Of a DNA stretch of 64,000 bases, positions 1-9,768 are shown piece by piece. A program made the position numbers and the translations under genes. The stretch is from Planktothrix tepida PCC 9214 (lineage in GTDB: Bacteria; Cyanobacteriota; Cyanobacteriia; Cyanobacteriales; Microcoleaceae). The stretch lies in the NCBI RefSeq assembly GCF_900009145.1, contig NZ_LN889782.1, positions 755,503-819,502 of the forward strand, in the 5' to 3' direction. Below the pieces are notes generated by a model. The model had not been told where the DNA came from. It was given only the letters and a program-made list of their open reading frames with translations, and searched no databases. Within the stretch, counting starts at the first letter, position 1, and the number at the start of each line of letters is the position of its first letter.

Positions 1-436
1 TGCGGATTTATGTGCACAATTTCCGGGTCATATTGCGGTGGGAATTGATGCTAGAAATGGCAAAGTTGCGACGAAAGGATGGTTAGAAACCTCGGAAATT
101 TTAGCGACGGATTTAGCGGAACAAATGGCACAGTTAGGGGTTGTCACAATTATTTATACCGATATTCATCGGGATGGAACTCTCATTGGGCCCAATCTTG
201 AGGCTTTACGAGAAATTGCCAATGTCGTTTCGATTCCAGTCATTGCCTCTGGAGGAGTGAGTTCAATTACAGATTTATTAAGTTTATTATCCTTGGAACC
301 TTTAGGGGTCACTGATGTAATTGTCGGACGGGCACTCTATACCGGGGATATTAATTTAAAAGAAGCAATTCAAGCCGTCGGTCAAGGACGATGGCAAGAT
401 GTTCCCTCAGATTTTGGAGACTCTACCTTTGCTTAA
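1..436 (+). CDS. hisA: HisA, phosphoribosylformimino-AICAR-P isomerase (3' part)
   Basis: C-terminal part of the histidine-pathway isomerase that converts ProFAR to PRFAR. The reading frame is open from base 2, upstream of the first in-window ATG at 38, so the gene is cut by the window edge rather than starting there. Visible motifs are GHIAVGID, the [13 protein letters not shown] block that carries the second catalytic Asp of this TIM barrel, and the phosphate-binding [11 protein letters not shown] and IVGRALYTG segments. The length from these motifs to the stop is normal for HisA. It converges on the gene at 470-2377, with a hairpin between them. Confidence 0.93.
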   Translation, partial: ADLCAQFPGHIAVGIDARNGKVATKGWLETSEILATDLAEQMAQLGVVTIIYTDIHRDGTLIGPNLEALREIANVVSIPVIASGGVSSITDLLSLLSLEPLGVTDVIVGRALYTGDINLKEAIQAVGQGRWQDVPSDFGDSTFA

Positions 437-458
437 TTTTTAAGGTCGAGATTCCGTT

Positions 459-499
459 CAAGAACGGGTTTACATCAGTAAAGCTTTAACCCGTTCTTG
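459..499. terminator. Convergent hairpin between hisA and the GGDEF/EAL gene
   Basis: Perfect 12-bp inverted repeat: caagaacgggtt (459-470) and aacccgttcttg (488-499), loop of 17. It lies just after hisA and overlaps the stop codon region of the minus-strand gene. No clear T-run follows on either strand, so it may be a weak bidirectional terminator or only an mRNA 3' stem. Confidence 0.5.
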
Positions 500-2377
500 C
501 TTCCATTTAGAGGTTAACAAGGCTACCAGATATTGAGTTGCATCGATAGAATTCAAGGGTTTTGAAAATAAAAATCCTTGTCCCCATTCACATCCTAATA
601 ATGATAATTGATTCAATTGAGATTTTGTTTCAATTCCTTCCGCGACAACATCCATTCCTAATCCATGAGCCAAGGTAATAATGGTTCTAATTAACTCAAT
701 TTCTCCTTGATTTGAACCAATTTGACGAACAAAAGAGCGATCAATTTTTAAGGTATCAATGGGGAATTCATGGAGACGACTGAGGGAAGAATATCCTGTC
801 CCAAAATCATCAATACAAAATTGAATCCCTAGGTTTTTCAGCCTTTTTAAAGCTTCAATGTGATGAGAACCCGTTTTTAGTAAAGATCCTTCTGTAATCT
901 CAAATTTGATTTGATGACTTTTAATTTTGAAATGCGAAAATAGCTCTTGAACTTGTTCAGAGAAAGAAACCAGCATTAATTGTTGAGGGGCAACATTAAC
1001 ATTAATCGCAATTTCTGAAAAACCAGGAAACTGTTCCTGCCAAATTTCAATTTGGTTTAAAGCAGTTTTGATCACCCACCATCCTAACTCAATAATTAAT
1101 CCGGTTTCTTCCGCCACAGGAATAAATTGATCTGGGGGAATCATTCCTTTTTGTGGGTGATGCCAACGAATTAACGCTTCAAATCCTAATTTTTGGGAGT
1201 GAGAAAGGGCAATAATGGGTTGATAATACAGAGAGAATTCCTGATTTTGAATCGCACGCCTGAGATCATTTTCTAACTGTAAACGACTCATGGCTTGTTG
1301 TTGCAATTCACTGGTTAAAAGTTGATAACAACCTTTGCCATTTGCTTTCGCAGAATACATAGCTACGTCAGCATCTCGCAGGATATCTTCGGGGTGATAA
1401 TATCCAAATTTACTAAATGTAATTCCTATACTCCCGCCCGTATAGACTTCATATTGATTTAATTGAAAAACGGGACTTAGCACATCTAAAATTTTTTGAG
1501 CAATGGTCATGACTTCCTGCTCATCGGTAATTTTTTCAACAATAATAACAAATTCGTCTCCTCCTAAACGAGCAATATGGAGATTAGAGGTTAAGCAAGA
1601 TTCTAACCGTTTAGCAACCTTTTGTAACAGTTTATCTCCTAATAAATGACCTAAGCTATCATTAATAACATTGAAGCGATCTAAATCTAAAAATAAGACC
1701 GCATAATGATAATTAGAGTCTGATTTAGCTTGTTCAATTAAGGTTTTAAGTTGAGAAATACACCAAGCTCGATTGGGAAGTCCTGTCAGTGGATCATGAT
1801 AAGCTTTATAGTGTAATTGCTGTTCTCGCTCTAATAGTTTTTGTTGCGCTTGCTGTAATTCTTCTAAGGTACTTTGTAGTTGGGAGGTACGTTCTTGTAC
1901 TCGTTTTTCTAATTCTAAATTTAGCTGATTTAAAGCTTGTTCTGCTTGTCTTTTTTCCTGAATTTCAGACTTTAATTGAGAATTTAAAGCATAAAGCTTT
2001 AAGTGCAGATTAATCCGGGCTAAGATTTCACTTTGATCAAAAGGCTTGGTAATATAATCTACAGCCCCTAAGTTTAACCCTTTAACTTTTTGTTGGATTT
2101 CTGCTAATGCTGTTATAAAAATAACAGGGATTTCACTATAGGCAGGATTGGCTTTTAAATGAGTGCAAATCTCAAATCCATCCCAATCCGGCATCATCAC
2201 ATCTAATAAGATTAAATCAGGCGTGTTTTGGTCAATAATTTCCAGACCACTTTCTCCATCTAATGCTTTCCAAACTTCAAATCCAGCATAATCAAGATAC
2301 TCAAATAATAAGTCAACATTGATAGGGTTATCATCAATAACTAAAATTTTGTATCTGGGCTTGACTACAGTATTCAT
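470..2377 (-). CDS. Response regulator with GGDEF and EAL domains
   Basis: Predicted cytoplasmic c-di-GMP signalling protein of 635 aa. An N-terminal receiver domain (about 8-125) carries the phospho-acceptor Asp59 in LILLDVMMPDWDG. A coiled-coil linker (about 130-195) follows, then a GGDEF cyclase domain with an intact RLGGDEF signature and an EAL phosphodiesterase domain with FEALIRW and DDFGTGYSS. Both catalytic signatures look intact. The RxxD inhibitory site five residues before GGDEF is absent (TSNL there). The net activity, synthesis or hydrolysis, cannot be told from sequence. The sensor kinase is not adjacent. Confidence 0.93.
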   Translation of the reverse strand: MNTVVKPRYKILVIDDNPINVDLLFEYLDYAGFEVWKALDGESGLEIIDQNTPDLILLDVMMPDWDGFEICTHLKANPAYSEIPVIFITALAEIQQKVKGLNLGAVDYITKPFDQSEILARINLHLKLYALNSQLKSEIQEKRQAEQALNQLNLELEKRVQERTSQLQSTLEELQQAQQKLLEREQQLHYKAYHDPLTGLPNRAWCISQLKTLIEQAKSDSNYHYAVLFLDLDRFNVINDSLGHLLGDKLLQKVAKRLESCLTSNLHIARLGGDEFVIIVEKITDEQEVMTIAQKILDVLSPVFQLNQYEVYTGGSIGITFSKFGYYHPEDILRDADVAMYSAKANGKGCYQLLTSELQQQAMSRLQLENDLRRAIQNQEFSLYYQPIIALSHSQKLGFEALIRWHHPQKGMIPPDQFIPVAEETGLIIELGWWVIKTALNQIEIWQEQFPGFSEIAINVNVAPQQLMLVSFSEQVQELFSHFKIKSHQIKFEITEGSLLKTGSHHIEALKRLKNLGIQFCIDDFGTGYSSLSRLHEFPIDTLKIDRSFVRQIGSNQGEIELIRTIITLAHGLGMDVVAEGIETKSQLNQLSLLGCEWGQGFLFSKPLNSIDATQYLVALLTSKWKQERVKALLM

Positions 2378-2734
2378 ACAATCTACTCCTATGGGATATG
2401 TTTCAATTCAGCCGGAATTTTGCTAGAAATTGAAGATGAATTTAAACCAGGCTTTGATGTCCTATCAATGTGTTAACCAAAGGATAAAATTTCTGGTTCT
2501 CAAACATTCCTGACCTTTGTGTTGCGATGTTTACTTTGAACTGATAACGAGGGTTCAAACGATGGAAAATGGTGTGATAGATGCACAGGATCAAGAATTA
2601 ATAGCGATTATGACTGCTTTGACGATCAGATCAGGAACTCATTGTTACAAAAGTTAATCCAATAACTAACACATTTTGAAAATAAAAGCAAGTTTTTTCT
2701 AAGCTTAACCAAAATCGAGTGGCGCATTCACTCT
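2378..2734. other. Intergenic spacer, 357 bp
   Basis: No supported gene on either strand. This is the upstream region of the GGDEF/EAL gene and lies downstream of the FAD oxidoreductase. It is AT-rich, with no clear hairpin or tandem repeat. Confidence 0.5.
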
Positions 2735-3919
2735 TTACCCGATCAATTTCATTAAACGTAAAGGGGATAATTGAGTGATGATTGGATCGGGTTGTCCTGT
2801 GATAAAATTTGCAAACCGTTGAGCTAAGGGGGGAATCAAAACCAAAGGATTGCTAAACCCTGAAAAAATATGGATGTTATCAAAGTTACCAACAGCACCA
2901 ATCAAGGGTAAACTATCGGAACTAAAGGCTACTAAACAATGATAGCAAGTTGCGGGTAAATTTGCTAAGGTTGGTAAAATTTTAGTGATTTCCTGACGAA
3001 TCAAGGTTTCGCTTTCGAGGAGGTTCACTTGAGCATTAACATCGCTAAAAGTATGGGAAGGTTGACCCATTCTAATTCGACCGTCTAGTAACTGAGCGGC
3101 ACTTTTATCAACAATGAATGGTGCTAACTCATGACCCGGTTTTTCCCATAAAGGTTGTAATTCCGGTTGCGTCGATTTCGCTTCAAGTTGAAAACGTTCC
3201 ATTGACGCTGACATGACAATCGTTCGTAATTTTAAATCGACGGGGGGGGTTTCTAAAATTTCAGTATGGGTAAAATAAATAGGAATTGAAATTCCGGCAT
3301 TTTTTAATAACTGGCGACTTAACCCTCCCGCACAAATGGCGATATTTTCAGCTTCATATTGTTCTAAATGAGTCGTGACTTGAACCGCTTGATTTTGAAT
3401 CGGATAAATCTGCAAAACTTGATCAAAAATTTGAGTTCCTCCTAAACTTTTAAACCTTTTAATATAAGCTGTATTCAGATGTTCAGGAGAAACTTGACCA
3501 TGACGAACCGTAAATGCTCCACTCATCCCTTGAGGATTTAGTAAGGGTTCTAATTCACAGGCTTCTTCAATAGAGATGAATTGAGGAGATGTAGCAAAAT
3601 AGCGATATTTTTGGGCTATCAATTCTGGATCATCATCAGGATTTACGACTAAAATTAAATCGAGTTCTCTTAACTGCGTATTCACTCCTAACTCATCGGA
3701 TAAAATCTGATGACGTTGGTGACCTTCTTCACATAAAATTCGGGTCAGTTCCGTTGTTCCTGACCAATACGCTAAACCGCCATAACTATAACGAGTTGCA
3801 CCATCTAATATCGGATTTGGATCTAATAAAAGTACCTGAAATCCTTTTTTAACTAATTCATAACTGAGTGCAGAACCGGTAATTCCAGACCCAACTACAA
3901 TCCAATCGTAAGTGTTCAT
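2735..3919 (-). CDS. FAD-dependent amine/glycine oxidase-like oxidoreductase
   Basis: DAO-family flavoprotein of 394 aa. The N-terminus YDWIVVGSGITGSALSYEL is a Rossmann GxGxxG FAD-binding motif starting at residue 4, and the C-terminal part has the family's second FAD-contacting region (SSDSLPLIGAVGNFDNIHIFSGF). No signal peptide is visible, so it is probably cytoplasmic. The family oxidises amino groups of small substrates (glycine oxidase, sarcosine oxidase, ThiO); the substrate cannot be read here. It is not in an obvious operon and is divergent from the cytochrome gene at 4076. A ThiO role is possible, but no thiamine genes are nearby. Confidence 0.8.
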   Translation of the reverse strand: MNTYDWIVVGSGITGSALSYELVKKGFQVLLLDPNPILDGATRYSYGGLAYWSGTTELTRILCEEGHQRHQILSDELGVNTQLRELDLILVVNPDDDPELIAQKYRYFATSPQFISIEEACELEPLLNPQGMSGAFTVRHGQVSPEHLNTAYIKRFKSLGGTQIFDQVLQIYPIQNQAVQVTTHLEQYEAENIAICAGGLSRQLLKNAGISIPIYFTHTEILETPPVDLKLRTIVMSASMERFQLEAKSTQPELQPLWEKPGHELAPFIVDKSAAQLLDGRIRMGQPSHTFSDVNAQVNLLESETLIRQEITKILPTLANLPATCYHCLVAFSSDSLPLIGAVGNFDNIHIFSGFSNPLVLIPPLAQRFANFITGQPDPIITQLSPLRLMKLIG

Positions 3920-4075
3920 GGAATTTCTGTGGTAGTAGTGAAATTGTAAGCAGACTCATAATCTACTATACAATAAAACTGTTTATAATATAAATCAGCT
4001 TCCGCCATCCTGGAAGGATAAAATGATTCATTATTGATTCATATTTTCTCCTTAACGCTCTAAAATTGTTCAAAA

Positions 4076-4684
4076 ATGTCTAAATCACAACCCTATCAAC
4101 CTTTATTTTTAAGACTTTCTCACGCTTTAAATGCGTTTTTAATTTTAGGTGCTTTAGTCACTGGATTTCTAGTTTATGACAGTTATGATCGCCGTTTTGG
4201 TGGGTTAGGATTAACTCAAGAAAACCGCCACTTAATTGATATTCATGGAACCTTTGGATTTTTCCTTTTGTTTGTCTATATTATTTTTGCTATTTATAGT
4301 TTAATTGCGGGTAGAAAAAGACTAATTCAAAAAAATACATGGCAAAGTTTAACAGAAATTAATAAACCTGTTTGGTGGTATAGTCTTCTCCGTATTAGTA
4401 ATACTGTAGCATTAATTGCAGCCGCATTATCGGTTATTTCAGGAAAGTTTCAGCAAGAAAATTGGCTCCCTAATGGAGAATTTAATCACCTGTGGTATTT
4501 TGTTCATTTAATCGCTTGGGTGATCATTCTATGTTCCATTTTACTTCATGTTTTAATGGTTTTTAAAGTTGGGGGTTTTCCTTTAGTTGTTTCTATGTTT
4601 AACACCAACTATAAACCTCAAGATCATCCTAAATTATGGTTGAATAATATTCGAGATTGGGGTCAACGTTTTTTGAATAAATAG
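4076..4684 (+). CDS. Cytochrome b561-type membrane protein
   Basis: A 202-aa integral membrane protein with four predicted helices (about 13-32, 60-80, 108-124, 144-166). Conserved histidines that could ligate b-type heme are H11 in LRLSHALNAF, H55 in IDIHGTFGFF and H143/H157 near YFVHLIAWVIILCSILLHV. This matches the cytochrome b561/Ni-Fe hydrogenase cytochrome b fold. It has no neighbouring hydrogenase or dehydrogenase subunit, so the electron partner is unknown. It converges on the protease gene at 4716. Confidence 0.75.
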   Translation: MSKSQPYQPLFLRLSHALNAFLILGALVTGFLVYDSYDRRFGGLGLTQENRHLIDIHGTFGFFLLFVYIIFAIYSLIAGRKRLIQKNTWQSLTEINKPVWWYSLLRISNTVALIAAALSVISGKFQQENWLPNGEFNHLWYFVHLIAWVIILCSILLHVLMVFKVGGFPLVVSMFNTNYKPQDHPKLWLNNIRDWGQRFLNK

Positions 4685-4715
4685 TATATAGATGATATGT
4701 TCGGCTCTATCCATT

Positions 4716-5807
4716 TTAAAAACTATTACAAGTAAGATTAACTTTTAAATTATCAAAGTTAGGATAATTTAAGGGATAAATCAATACAGAAAAATGTTGA
4801 TCTAATAGAGAAGTGGATAAAAATAATTCCACTGAAACCGAAGACTGATTTAATTCGGGGATAGATGCGATAACCCTTTCAATAGGTATTGCAAAGGCTA
4901 ATTGCACCATTTTTTCGCGGAGTTGGGGACTCGGTAACGAACCATCTTGATAAATGTAAGGATCTCCCCAAAGGGGATAGGCGTGCATTCCATTAATTCC
5001 AATTACTTTACCTTGGGAATTTAATAAGGGCCCCCCACTCATGCCTTTTTGAATGGGATTCGTATAACCAATTGTATACCCTTGTTGAATTGCTTTTTCT
5101 GAGATTAGAGAAACCCGACCTCGTGTTAAATGCAGTCCTAATTTAGGTAAAAATTCAGGTTCATTGAGTTGAGAAAATTTAGAAGGTAAAGGTTTTGATA
5201 ATAGTGATAATTCAGACTGAGTTTTTGAAATTTGGGTATGATTTTTAATCTCTATAGCATTTGGATGATTAGATACTTCTAACCAGGGAAAACCCGCACC
5301 AAATACCTTGTCTCCCGGTTGAATTGCAGGAGAGAGTTGTAAATTTGCGATCGCATAAATCCGAGTTTCACTTTTAAAGTGTAATAAGGCTAAATCCTGA
5401 CCAGAAAACTTCCCATTAGAAATGGGATAACTTGAATAAATCTGACCATCAGGCGTTTGAATTGAATAGGGGGGGTCACTGGGGGTTAAAATATGTTGAT
5501 TGGTTAGAACCGTATAAAAATTTCCCTGTTTCCTGACTAAAATACCTGACCCCCAAGCGGAACCTGATAAAATTTTAACGGTAATGCTTTGAGCAATTAT
5601 TTTGAGTTCTTTAGGAGAACAAACTTGACAAGAAATATCCCAACAATTCGATTTCACTGAAAACAGAGTTGAAGGATGATCTCGAATCTCTAAAGTAGAA
5701 GAAGTTAAAAAAACATCAGAAAAAATAAGTATTGGTAGCGTGATTAAACAACTGCCAATACCTGTTAGCGTTTTAAGTTTTTGAGAAATTTTAGAAGGAT
5801 CAACCAT
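4716..5807 (-). CDS. Trypsin-like serine protease, membrane-anchored or secreted
   Basis: S1/HtrA-type serine protease domain. The triad is visible in order: His in VLTNQHIL, Asp in QDLALLHF, Ser in KGMSGGPLLNSQG. A positively charged N-terminus followed by a hydrophobic stretch (LITLPILIF) suggests export or anchoring. There is no PDZ domain, so it is a short trypsin-like protein rather than a full HtrA/Deg. I prefer the second Met (MVDPSK, 5807) because the first, at 5828, adds only seven hydrophobic residues in front of the positive N-region. It follows the COP23 gene closely and is probably co-transcribed with it; protease/COP23-type pairing recurs in cyanobacteria. Confidence 0.82.
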   Translation of the reverse strand: MVDPSKISQKLKTLTGIGSCLITLPILIFSDVFLTSSTLEIRDHPSTLFSVKSNCWDISCQVCSPKELKIIAQSITVKILSGSAWGSGILVRKQGNFYTVLTNQHILTPSDPPYSIQTPDGQIYSSYPISNGKFSGQDLALLHFKSETRIYAIANLQLSPAIQPGDKVFGAGFPWLEVSNHPNAIEIKNHTQISKTQSELSLLSKPLPSKFSQLNEPEFLPKLGLHLTRGRVSLISEKAIQQGYTIGYTNPIQKGMSGGPLLNSQGKVIGINGMHAYPLWGDPYIYQDGSLPSPQLREKMVQLAFAIPIERVIASIPELNQSSVSVELFLSTSLLDQHFSVLIYPLNYPNFDNLKVNLTCNSF

Positions 5808-5840
5808 GATAATTGAAATCAAAATCAATCGCTTTTTTGT

Positions 5841-6482
5841 TCAAGGCTGTTCATCTAATCCAACTGAATCCGATGCCGAAACACTACCTTTATCCTCAAT
5901 ATATTGATTAAGATCCAAATAAAATCGACCCTTACTTTCCTCTAGGGGGCCAGCACTTGCATTGGCTCGAAGATCAAATAACTGTTGTAATGTACGATTG
6001 GCATTTTGTTCCGGTTTCAACGTAAATAAAACACCCAAGCAAGGCCCCTCTTGACTATTAGAAACACAGATAACAGGCTGTTGATTCACCCGTCCTGTAG
6101 TCACATAATTTAATAGCCCTCGTTCATAAAATTGTTGGAATTTTGAAGACACTTGGCGACAGCGAGTTTCAGGAACATAACCAGCATCATCAAAAATTCG
6201 AGAAACCCAACGGATAACCGGAAAAGTTCCCCGTGAATTCTTAACAAAAGTTGTCGGAATCCCATCAGAACTTACACCACAATAAAACTGTTGTCTAACC
6301 CGTTCAGCATACTGATAATTAGGGATTTCAACTTGATTTTGTTGACAACGATTCCCATTGCCAAAATCGCAGGAACTATTCGGAGATAACTCTCGTCCTT
6401 GACTTGCAGAAGTTAACACGAAAAAAGTGTTAAAGGCAATCGCGCTCATCTTTAAACTTTTGAGAAAAATTAAGTTTTTCAT
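5841..6482 (-). CDS. COP23-domain protein (circadian oscillating protein family)
   Basis: A 213-aa exported protein with a signal-peptide-like N-terminus (about 1-29, ending near TSASQG) followed by a cyanobacterial COP23 domain. Family features seen are YCGVSSDGIPTTFV, FPVIRWVS, CRQVSSKFQQFYERG, the YVTTGRVNQQPVIC segment and the GPCLGVLFTLKPEQNA block, with four cysteines likely in disulfides. COP23 was named from an oscillating membrane-associated protein; its molecular role is unknown. It lies just upstream of the serine protease, which suggests a joint periplasmic or cell-surface role. Confidence 0.8.
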   Translation of the reverse strand: MKNLIFLKSLKMSAIAFNTFFVLTSASQGRELSPNSSCDFGNGNRCQQNQVEIPNYQYAERVRQQFYCGVSSDGIPTTFVKNSRGTFPVIRWVSRIFDDAGYVPETRCRQVSSKFQQFYERGLLNYVTTGRVNQQPVICVSNSQEGPCLGVLFTLKPEQNANRTLQQLFDLRANASAGPLEESKGRFYLDLNQYIEDKGSVSASDSVGLDEQP

Positions 6483-6567
6483 ATTCGTTTGATCTTGCTA
6501 ACGGATACAAAAATGTAAAAAATTACAAGCCAAAAATATTAGCCTTAAAAAACCGATATTCCAGGCT

Positions 6568-7035
6568 TTAGTCCCGATCATTTAGGGTGGTTTGCTTCCT
6601 CCAATTCACTCCTAAGCGTTTGAGATAATCCCAACCTCTTTGCGGCCAAACGTGATCACGACCTGTTTTATGAGCAATCCATTCTGCTACTTTTGGCCCT
6701 GACCAAGAGCCTCCATCGGGTGCGGGCCCTTGCAACGCTTCCATCAATTCTTGTTGTTGTCCTGAAGTCAGTAGAGATTTTGCCGTTGGGGGTTGGCGTT
6801 CTCGGCTGCGGTTCTTGATGGAACTCGGCCCCTCATGGTTGTAGCGCCGGATAATTTCTTTGGCGTAATCGTAATTTAACCCCACAATATCCGCCGCTTG
6901 TTTGATTGTCCAACCCCCCGCCACAAGGTGAAGCAGGTGCCATCGACGAGCCTCAGTTGTATCTCGTGCTTGACGATAACGAACTTTTAGGTCTTCGAGC
7001 GTCAGATGGGGTTCTAAGTGAGCTTTAGGTGGCAT
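6568..7035 (-). pseudogene. IS630-type transposase remnant (HTH half only)
   Basis: A 155-aa reading frame matching the N-terminal helix-turn-helix region of IS630/Tc1-mariner transposases: ARRWHLLHLVAGGWTIKQAADIVGLNYDYAKEIIRRY, then RQPPTAKSLLTSGQQQEL and a second winged segment (HVWPQRGWDYLKRLGVNWRK). The DDE catalytic domain that should follow is absent, and the frame stops 85 bp before the COP23 gene. It is probably a fragment of a two-frame element. A domesticated DNA-binding protein is the alternative, since the frame is undamaged. Confidence 0.7.
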
Positions 7036-7139
7036 TCCTCCGATACAGCATCAGGAAAGTTGGTTAATCTATCCCAACTTTTTATGCTTTTCCGGATCAA
7101 ACAAAGAATTTTCATCCCCTACACCGCAGTTAACAAGTT

Positions 7140-7158
7140 AACAGGCAAGATGCCTGTT
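7140..7158. repeat. Short palindromic dispersed repeat, copy 1
   Basis: Near-palindrome aacaggca-aga-tgcctgtt, upstream of gatA. The same core, extended by tccaca, recurs at 36580-36600. Confidence 0.7.
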
Positions 7159-7225
7159 CCACAGACCTCCTCTTCCTCTGGTAAACTCAGATATGGGTAT
7201 TTAAGAACATGAGGAAAAGTAGAGT

Positions 7226-8686
7226 ATGGCATCCATCCGTAAGTTGCACCGACAACTGATCAAGAAAGAACGCTCCGCCGTTGAGATCACCCAGGAGGCA
7301 TTGGATCGGATTGCACAACTCGAACCCAAATTAAAGAGTTTTCTTTGTGTAACGGCAGATCGAGCCTTGGAACAGGCGCGTCAAGTGGATGCCAAAATTG
7401 CGGCGGGGGAAGAAATTGGTCTATTAGCAGGTATTCCCATCGCGATTAAGGACAATATGTGTACTGAGGGAATTCGGACAACCTGTGGTTCCAAAATTTT
7501 AGAGAATTTTATCCCTCCCTATGAATCCACCGTTACTCAAAAACTCGCTGCGGCTGGGGCTGTAATGGTGGGAAAAACCAACCTCGATGAGTTTGCGATG
7601 GGGAGTTCTACGGAAAACTCAGCTTATCAAGTGACCGCTAATCCTTGGGATCTCGAACGAGTTCCGGGGGGGTCTTCGGGAGGGTCAGCCGCAGCCGTTG
7701 CAGCCGAAGAAGCGGTGGTTTCCTTGGGCTCCGATACGGGGGGTTCCATTCGTCAACCGGCTTCCTTCTGTGGTGTCTTGGGACTTAAACCCACCTATGG
7801 ATTAGTCTCTCGCTATGGGTTAGTTGCCTATGCCTCATCCTTGGATCAAATTGGGCCCTTTGGACGGTGTGTAGAAGATGTCGCTATTTTATTACAAGCG
7901 ATCGCCGGTCATGACCCAAAAGATGCTACCAGTTTAAACCTTCCTGTTCCCGATTATGTTTCCGCCCTTAAACCGACCTTAAGAGCAAAAAGCGGGATTA
8001 AAATTGGGGTAATTAAAGAAACCTTTGGGGAAGGATTAGATCCGATTGTTGAACAAACCGTTACGAAAGCAATTAGTGTTTTACAGGAATTAGGAGCAGA
8101 AATTCAGATTGTTTCTTGTCCTCGATTCCGTTATGGTTTACCGACTTATTATGTAATTGCTCCTTCGGAAGCCTCTGCAAATTTAGCCCGTTATGATGGG
8201 GTGAAATATGGGTTCCGTCATCCTGATGCAGAGAATTTAATTGAAATGTATCAGAAAACCCGGGCGCAAGGATTTGGGGCGGAAGTTAAACGCCGAATTA
8301 TGGTAGGAACCTATGTGTTATCGGCGGGATATTATGACGCTTATTATTTGAAAGCACAAAAGGTGAGAACCTTAATTAAGGAAGACTTTGATCGAGCGTT
8401 TAGTCAGGTGGAAGTGTTAGTTTGTCCGACTGCACCTTCAACGGCTTTTAAAGCAGGTGAAAAAACGGCTGACCCGTTAAGTATGTATTTATCGGATTTA
8501 ATGACAATTCCTGTGAATTTAGCGGGTTTACCCGGAATTAGTGTTCCCTGTGGTTTTGATGATCAAGGATTACCCATTGGGATGCAATTAATTGGGAAAC
8601 CGTTAGGGGAATCTCGATTATTAGAAGTTGCTAATGCCTATGAAAAAGCAACAGATTGGCATAATTATAAACCCAAGGGAATTTAA
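7226..8686 (+). CDS. gatA: Glutamyl-tRNA(Gln) amidotransferase subunit A
   Basis: 486-aa amidase-signature enzyme, the glutaminase subunit of GatCAB, which converts Glu-tRNA(Gln) to Gln-tRNA(Gln) in organisms lacking a direct GlnRS route. The Ser-cisSer-Lys triad is visible: Lys75 in IAIKDNMC, the cis-Ser in [12 protein letters not shown] and the nucleophile Ser in [13 protein letters not shown]. Length is normal. gatB and gatC are not adjacent, which is common in cyanobacteria. A good intrinsic terminator follows. The ATG at 7226 is preceded by aggaaaag. Confidence 0.96.
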   Translation: MASIRKLHRQLIKKERSAVEITQEALDRIAQLEPKLKSFLCVTADRALEQARQVDAKIAAGEEIGLLAGIPIAIKDNMCTEGIRTTCGSKILENFIPPYESTVTQKLAAAGAVMVGKTNLDEFAMGSSTENSAYQVTANPWDLERVPGGSSGGSAAAVAAEEAVVSLGSDTGGSIRQPASFCGVLGLKPTYGLVSRYGLVAYASSLDQIGPFGRCVEDVAILLQAIAGHDPKDATSLNLPVPDYVSALKPTLRAKSGIKIGVIKETFGEGLDPIVEQTVTKAISVLQELGAEIQIVSCPRFRYGLPTYYVIAPSEASANLARYDGVKYGFRHPDAENLIEMYQKTRAQGFGAEVKRRIMVGTYVLSAGYYDAYYLKAQKVRTLIKEDFDRAFSQVEVLVCPTAPSTAFKAGEKTADPLSMYLSDLMTIPVNLAGLPGISVPCGFDDQGLPIGMQLIGKPLGESRLLEVANAYEKATDWHNYKPKGI

Positions 8687-8697
8687 TTAAACTGTGG

Positions 8698-8718
8698 GGT
8701 GGGTTCGCCCACCTTTTT
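8698..8718 (+). terminator. Intrinsic terminator of gatA
   Basis: Perfect 6-bp stem ggtggg/cccacc with a ttcg tetraloop, followed directly by ttttt. It lies 11 bp after the gatA stop codon. Confidence 0.85.
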
Positions 8719-8726
8719 CTCATTAA

Positions 8727-9623
8727 CTAAACAGGAGTTGCTGATAAATTTAGGAGATAATTTGTGTTTCCTTCTACTGAAGAGACTCGTAGAAAATATG
8801 TACCCCTCGGTAATTGGTCAATTTGAATCGATTCTGGGGTTAAACCTAAATTAGCAGAACTCGCAATAATTTCATTACTTTGAACGGCTTGATTTCCATT
8901 CAAATCTTGAATTAAATCTAAATCTAAATTAGCCTTCATTTGATTCATGATAGCACTAAAATCACTCTTAAAATTAGGAATAATAAATTGATAAATATCA
9001 ACCGGGTCAGCATCAGTAACTAAACCAATAATTGTTTGATCACCTAACAGAATATCAATATCAACGGCTTGAGTCAGATCATCTTTTAAAGCCGGAGGTG
9101 TTCCTAATCTTCCGTCGGCTAACCCTTGCTGCCAAAAATGTTCAAATAAGGTGTTATATAGTCCTGATTCTAATTCTGATCTAATTTCAGGATATCGAGT
9201 TTGATAAAAGTCAGTATCAAAAGCTAAACTAGGATTTCGCCCTTCGTATTGTCCGTGCAGAAAAAAATGTTCAAAGGGATTAATTTCTGCTCTCAGGAAA
9301 GCACCTTTGACATCGGAATATCGTTCTAAATAATAGAATGGATCAAAAAAGGGATTCGGAGAGCGCAATTCAAACTGACCATAATTAATAAAATGTTCAA
9401 CAGGTGTCAGAAATCCTTCTTCTATTTGGGCAGATAAATCGGGATTAGACTTCTGATAATATTGACTATCAAAGATAGCATTAGGTTCATAACCTGATTC
9501 TTGACCTATCTCGATAAAATGATCAAAAGCTGTATCAAATTCTCCACTTTCAATTGTTTTAGCAACATCAGGATATTTGGCAAGATAAAATTCTTCATCA
9601 AACAAGGTTTCTAACGTTAACAT
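8727..9623 (-). CDS. Protein with four YPDV-type repeats and a C-terminal PPC-like domain
   Basis: A 298-aa protein built from four tandem repeats of about 45 residues. Each follows the pattern FD-x2-(Y/F)Y-x3-(N/Y)PD(V/L)-x-GxF-x5-HF-x3-G-x-E-G(R/Y)-PN. Examples are FYLAKYPDVAKTIESG, YYQKSNPDLSAQIEEG and FYLERYSDVKGAF. The C-terminal part (about 190-298) ends GTYFLRVSSVEGNTNYLLNLSAT, as in bacterial pre-peptidase C-terminal (PPC) beta-sandwich domains. Such repeats occur in cyanobacterial surface or exported proteins. No classical signal peptide is visible; RTX-like non-classical export is possible but no nonapeptides are seen. Function unknown. Confidence 0.65.
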   Translation of the reverse strand: MLTLETLFDEEFYLAKYPDVAKTIESGEFDTAFDHFIEIGQESGYEPNAIFDSQYYQKSNPDLSAQIEEGFLTPVEHFINYGQFELRSPNPFFDPFYYLERYSDVKGAFLRAEINPFEHFFLHGQYEGRNPSLAFDTDFYQTRYPEIRSELESGLYNTLFEHFWQQGLADGRLGTPPALKDDLTQAVDIDILLGDQTIIGLVTDADPVDIYQFIIPNFKSDFSAIMNQMKANLDLDLIQDLNGNQAVQSNEIIASSANLGLTPESIQIDQLPRGTYFLRVSSVEGNTNYLLNLSATPV

Positions 9624-9768
9624 TTTTTCACAACCTTCCGATTATTTACTTCTGTCTTAAGTTTACTATAACAACAGTAACCCAATTTTCAAAAAAACAG
9701 TAATAATAGAATTATCCAGAGAAAATCACCTCTGATGAAATTGGATGAGTGTTGAGTAGGAGAAACCA

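Noticed and set aside
7018-7212. 64-aa frame upstream of gatA
   Set aside because: It runs through the aacaggca palindromic repeat and overlaps the IS630 remnant's start; no protein-like features.
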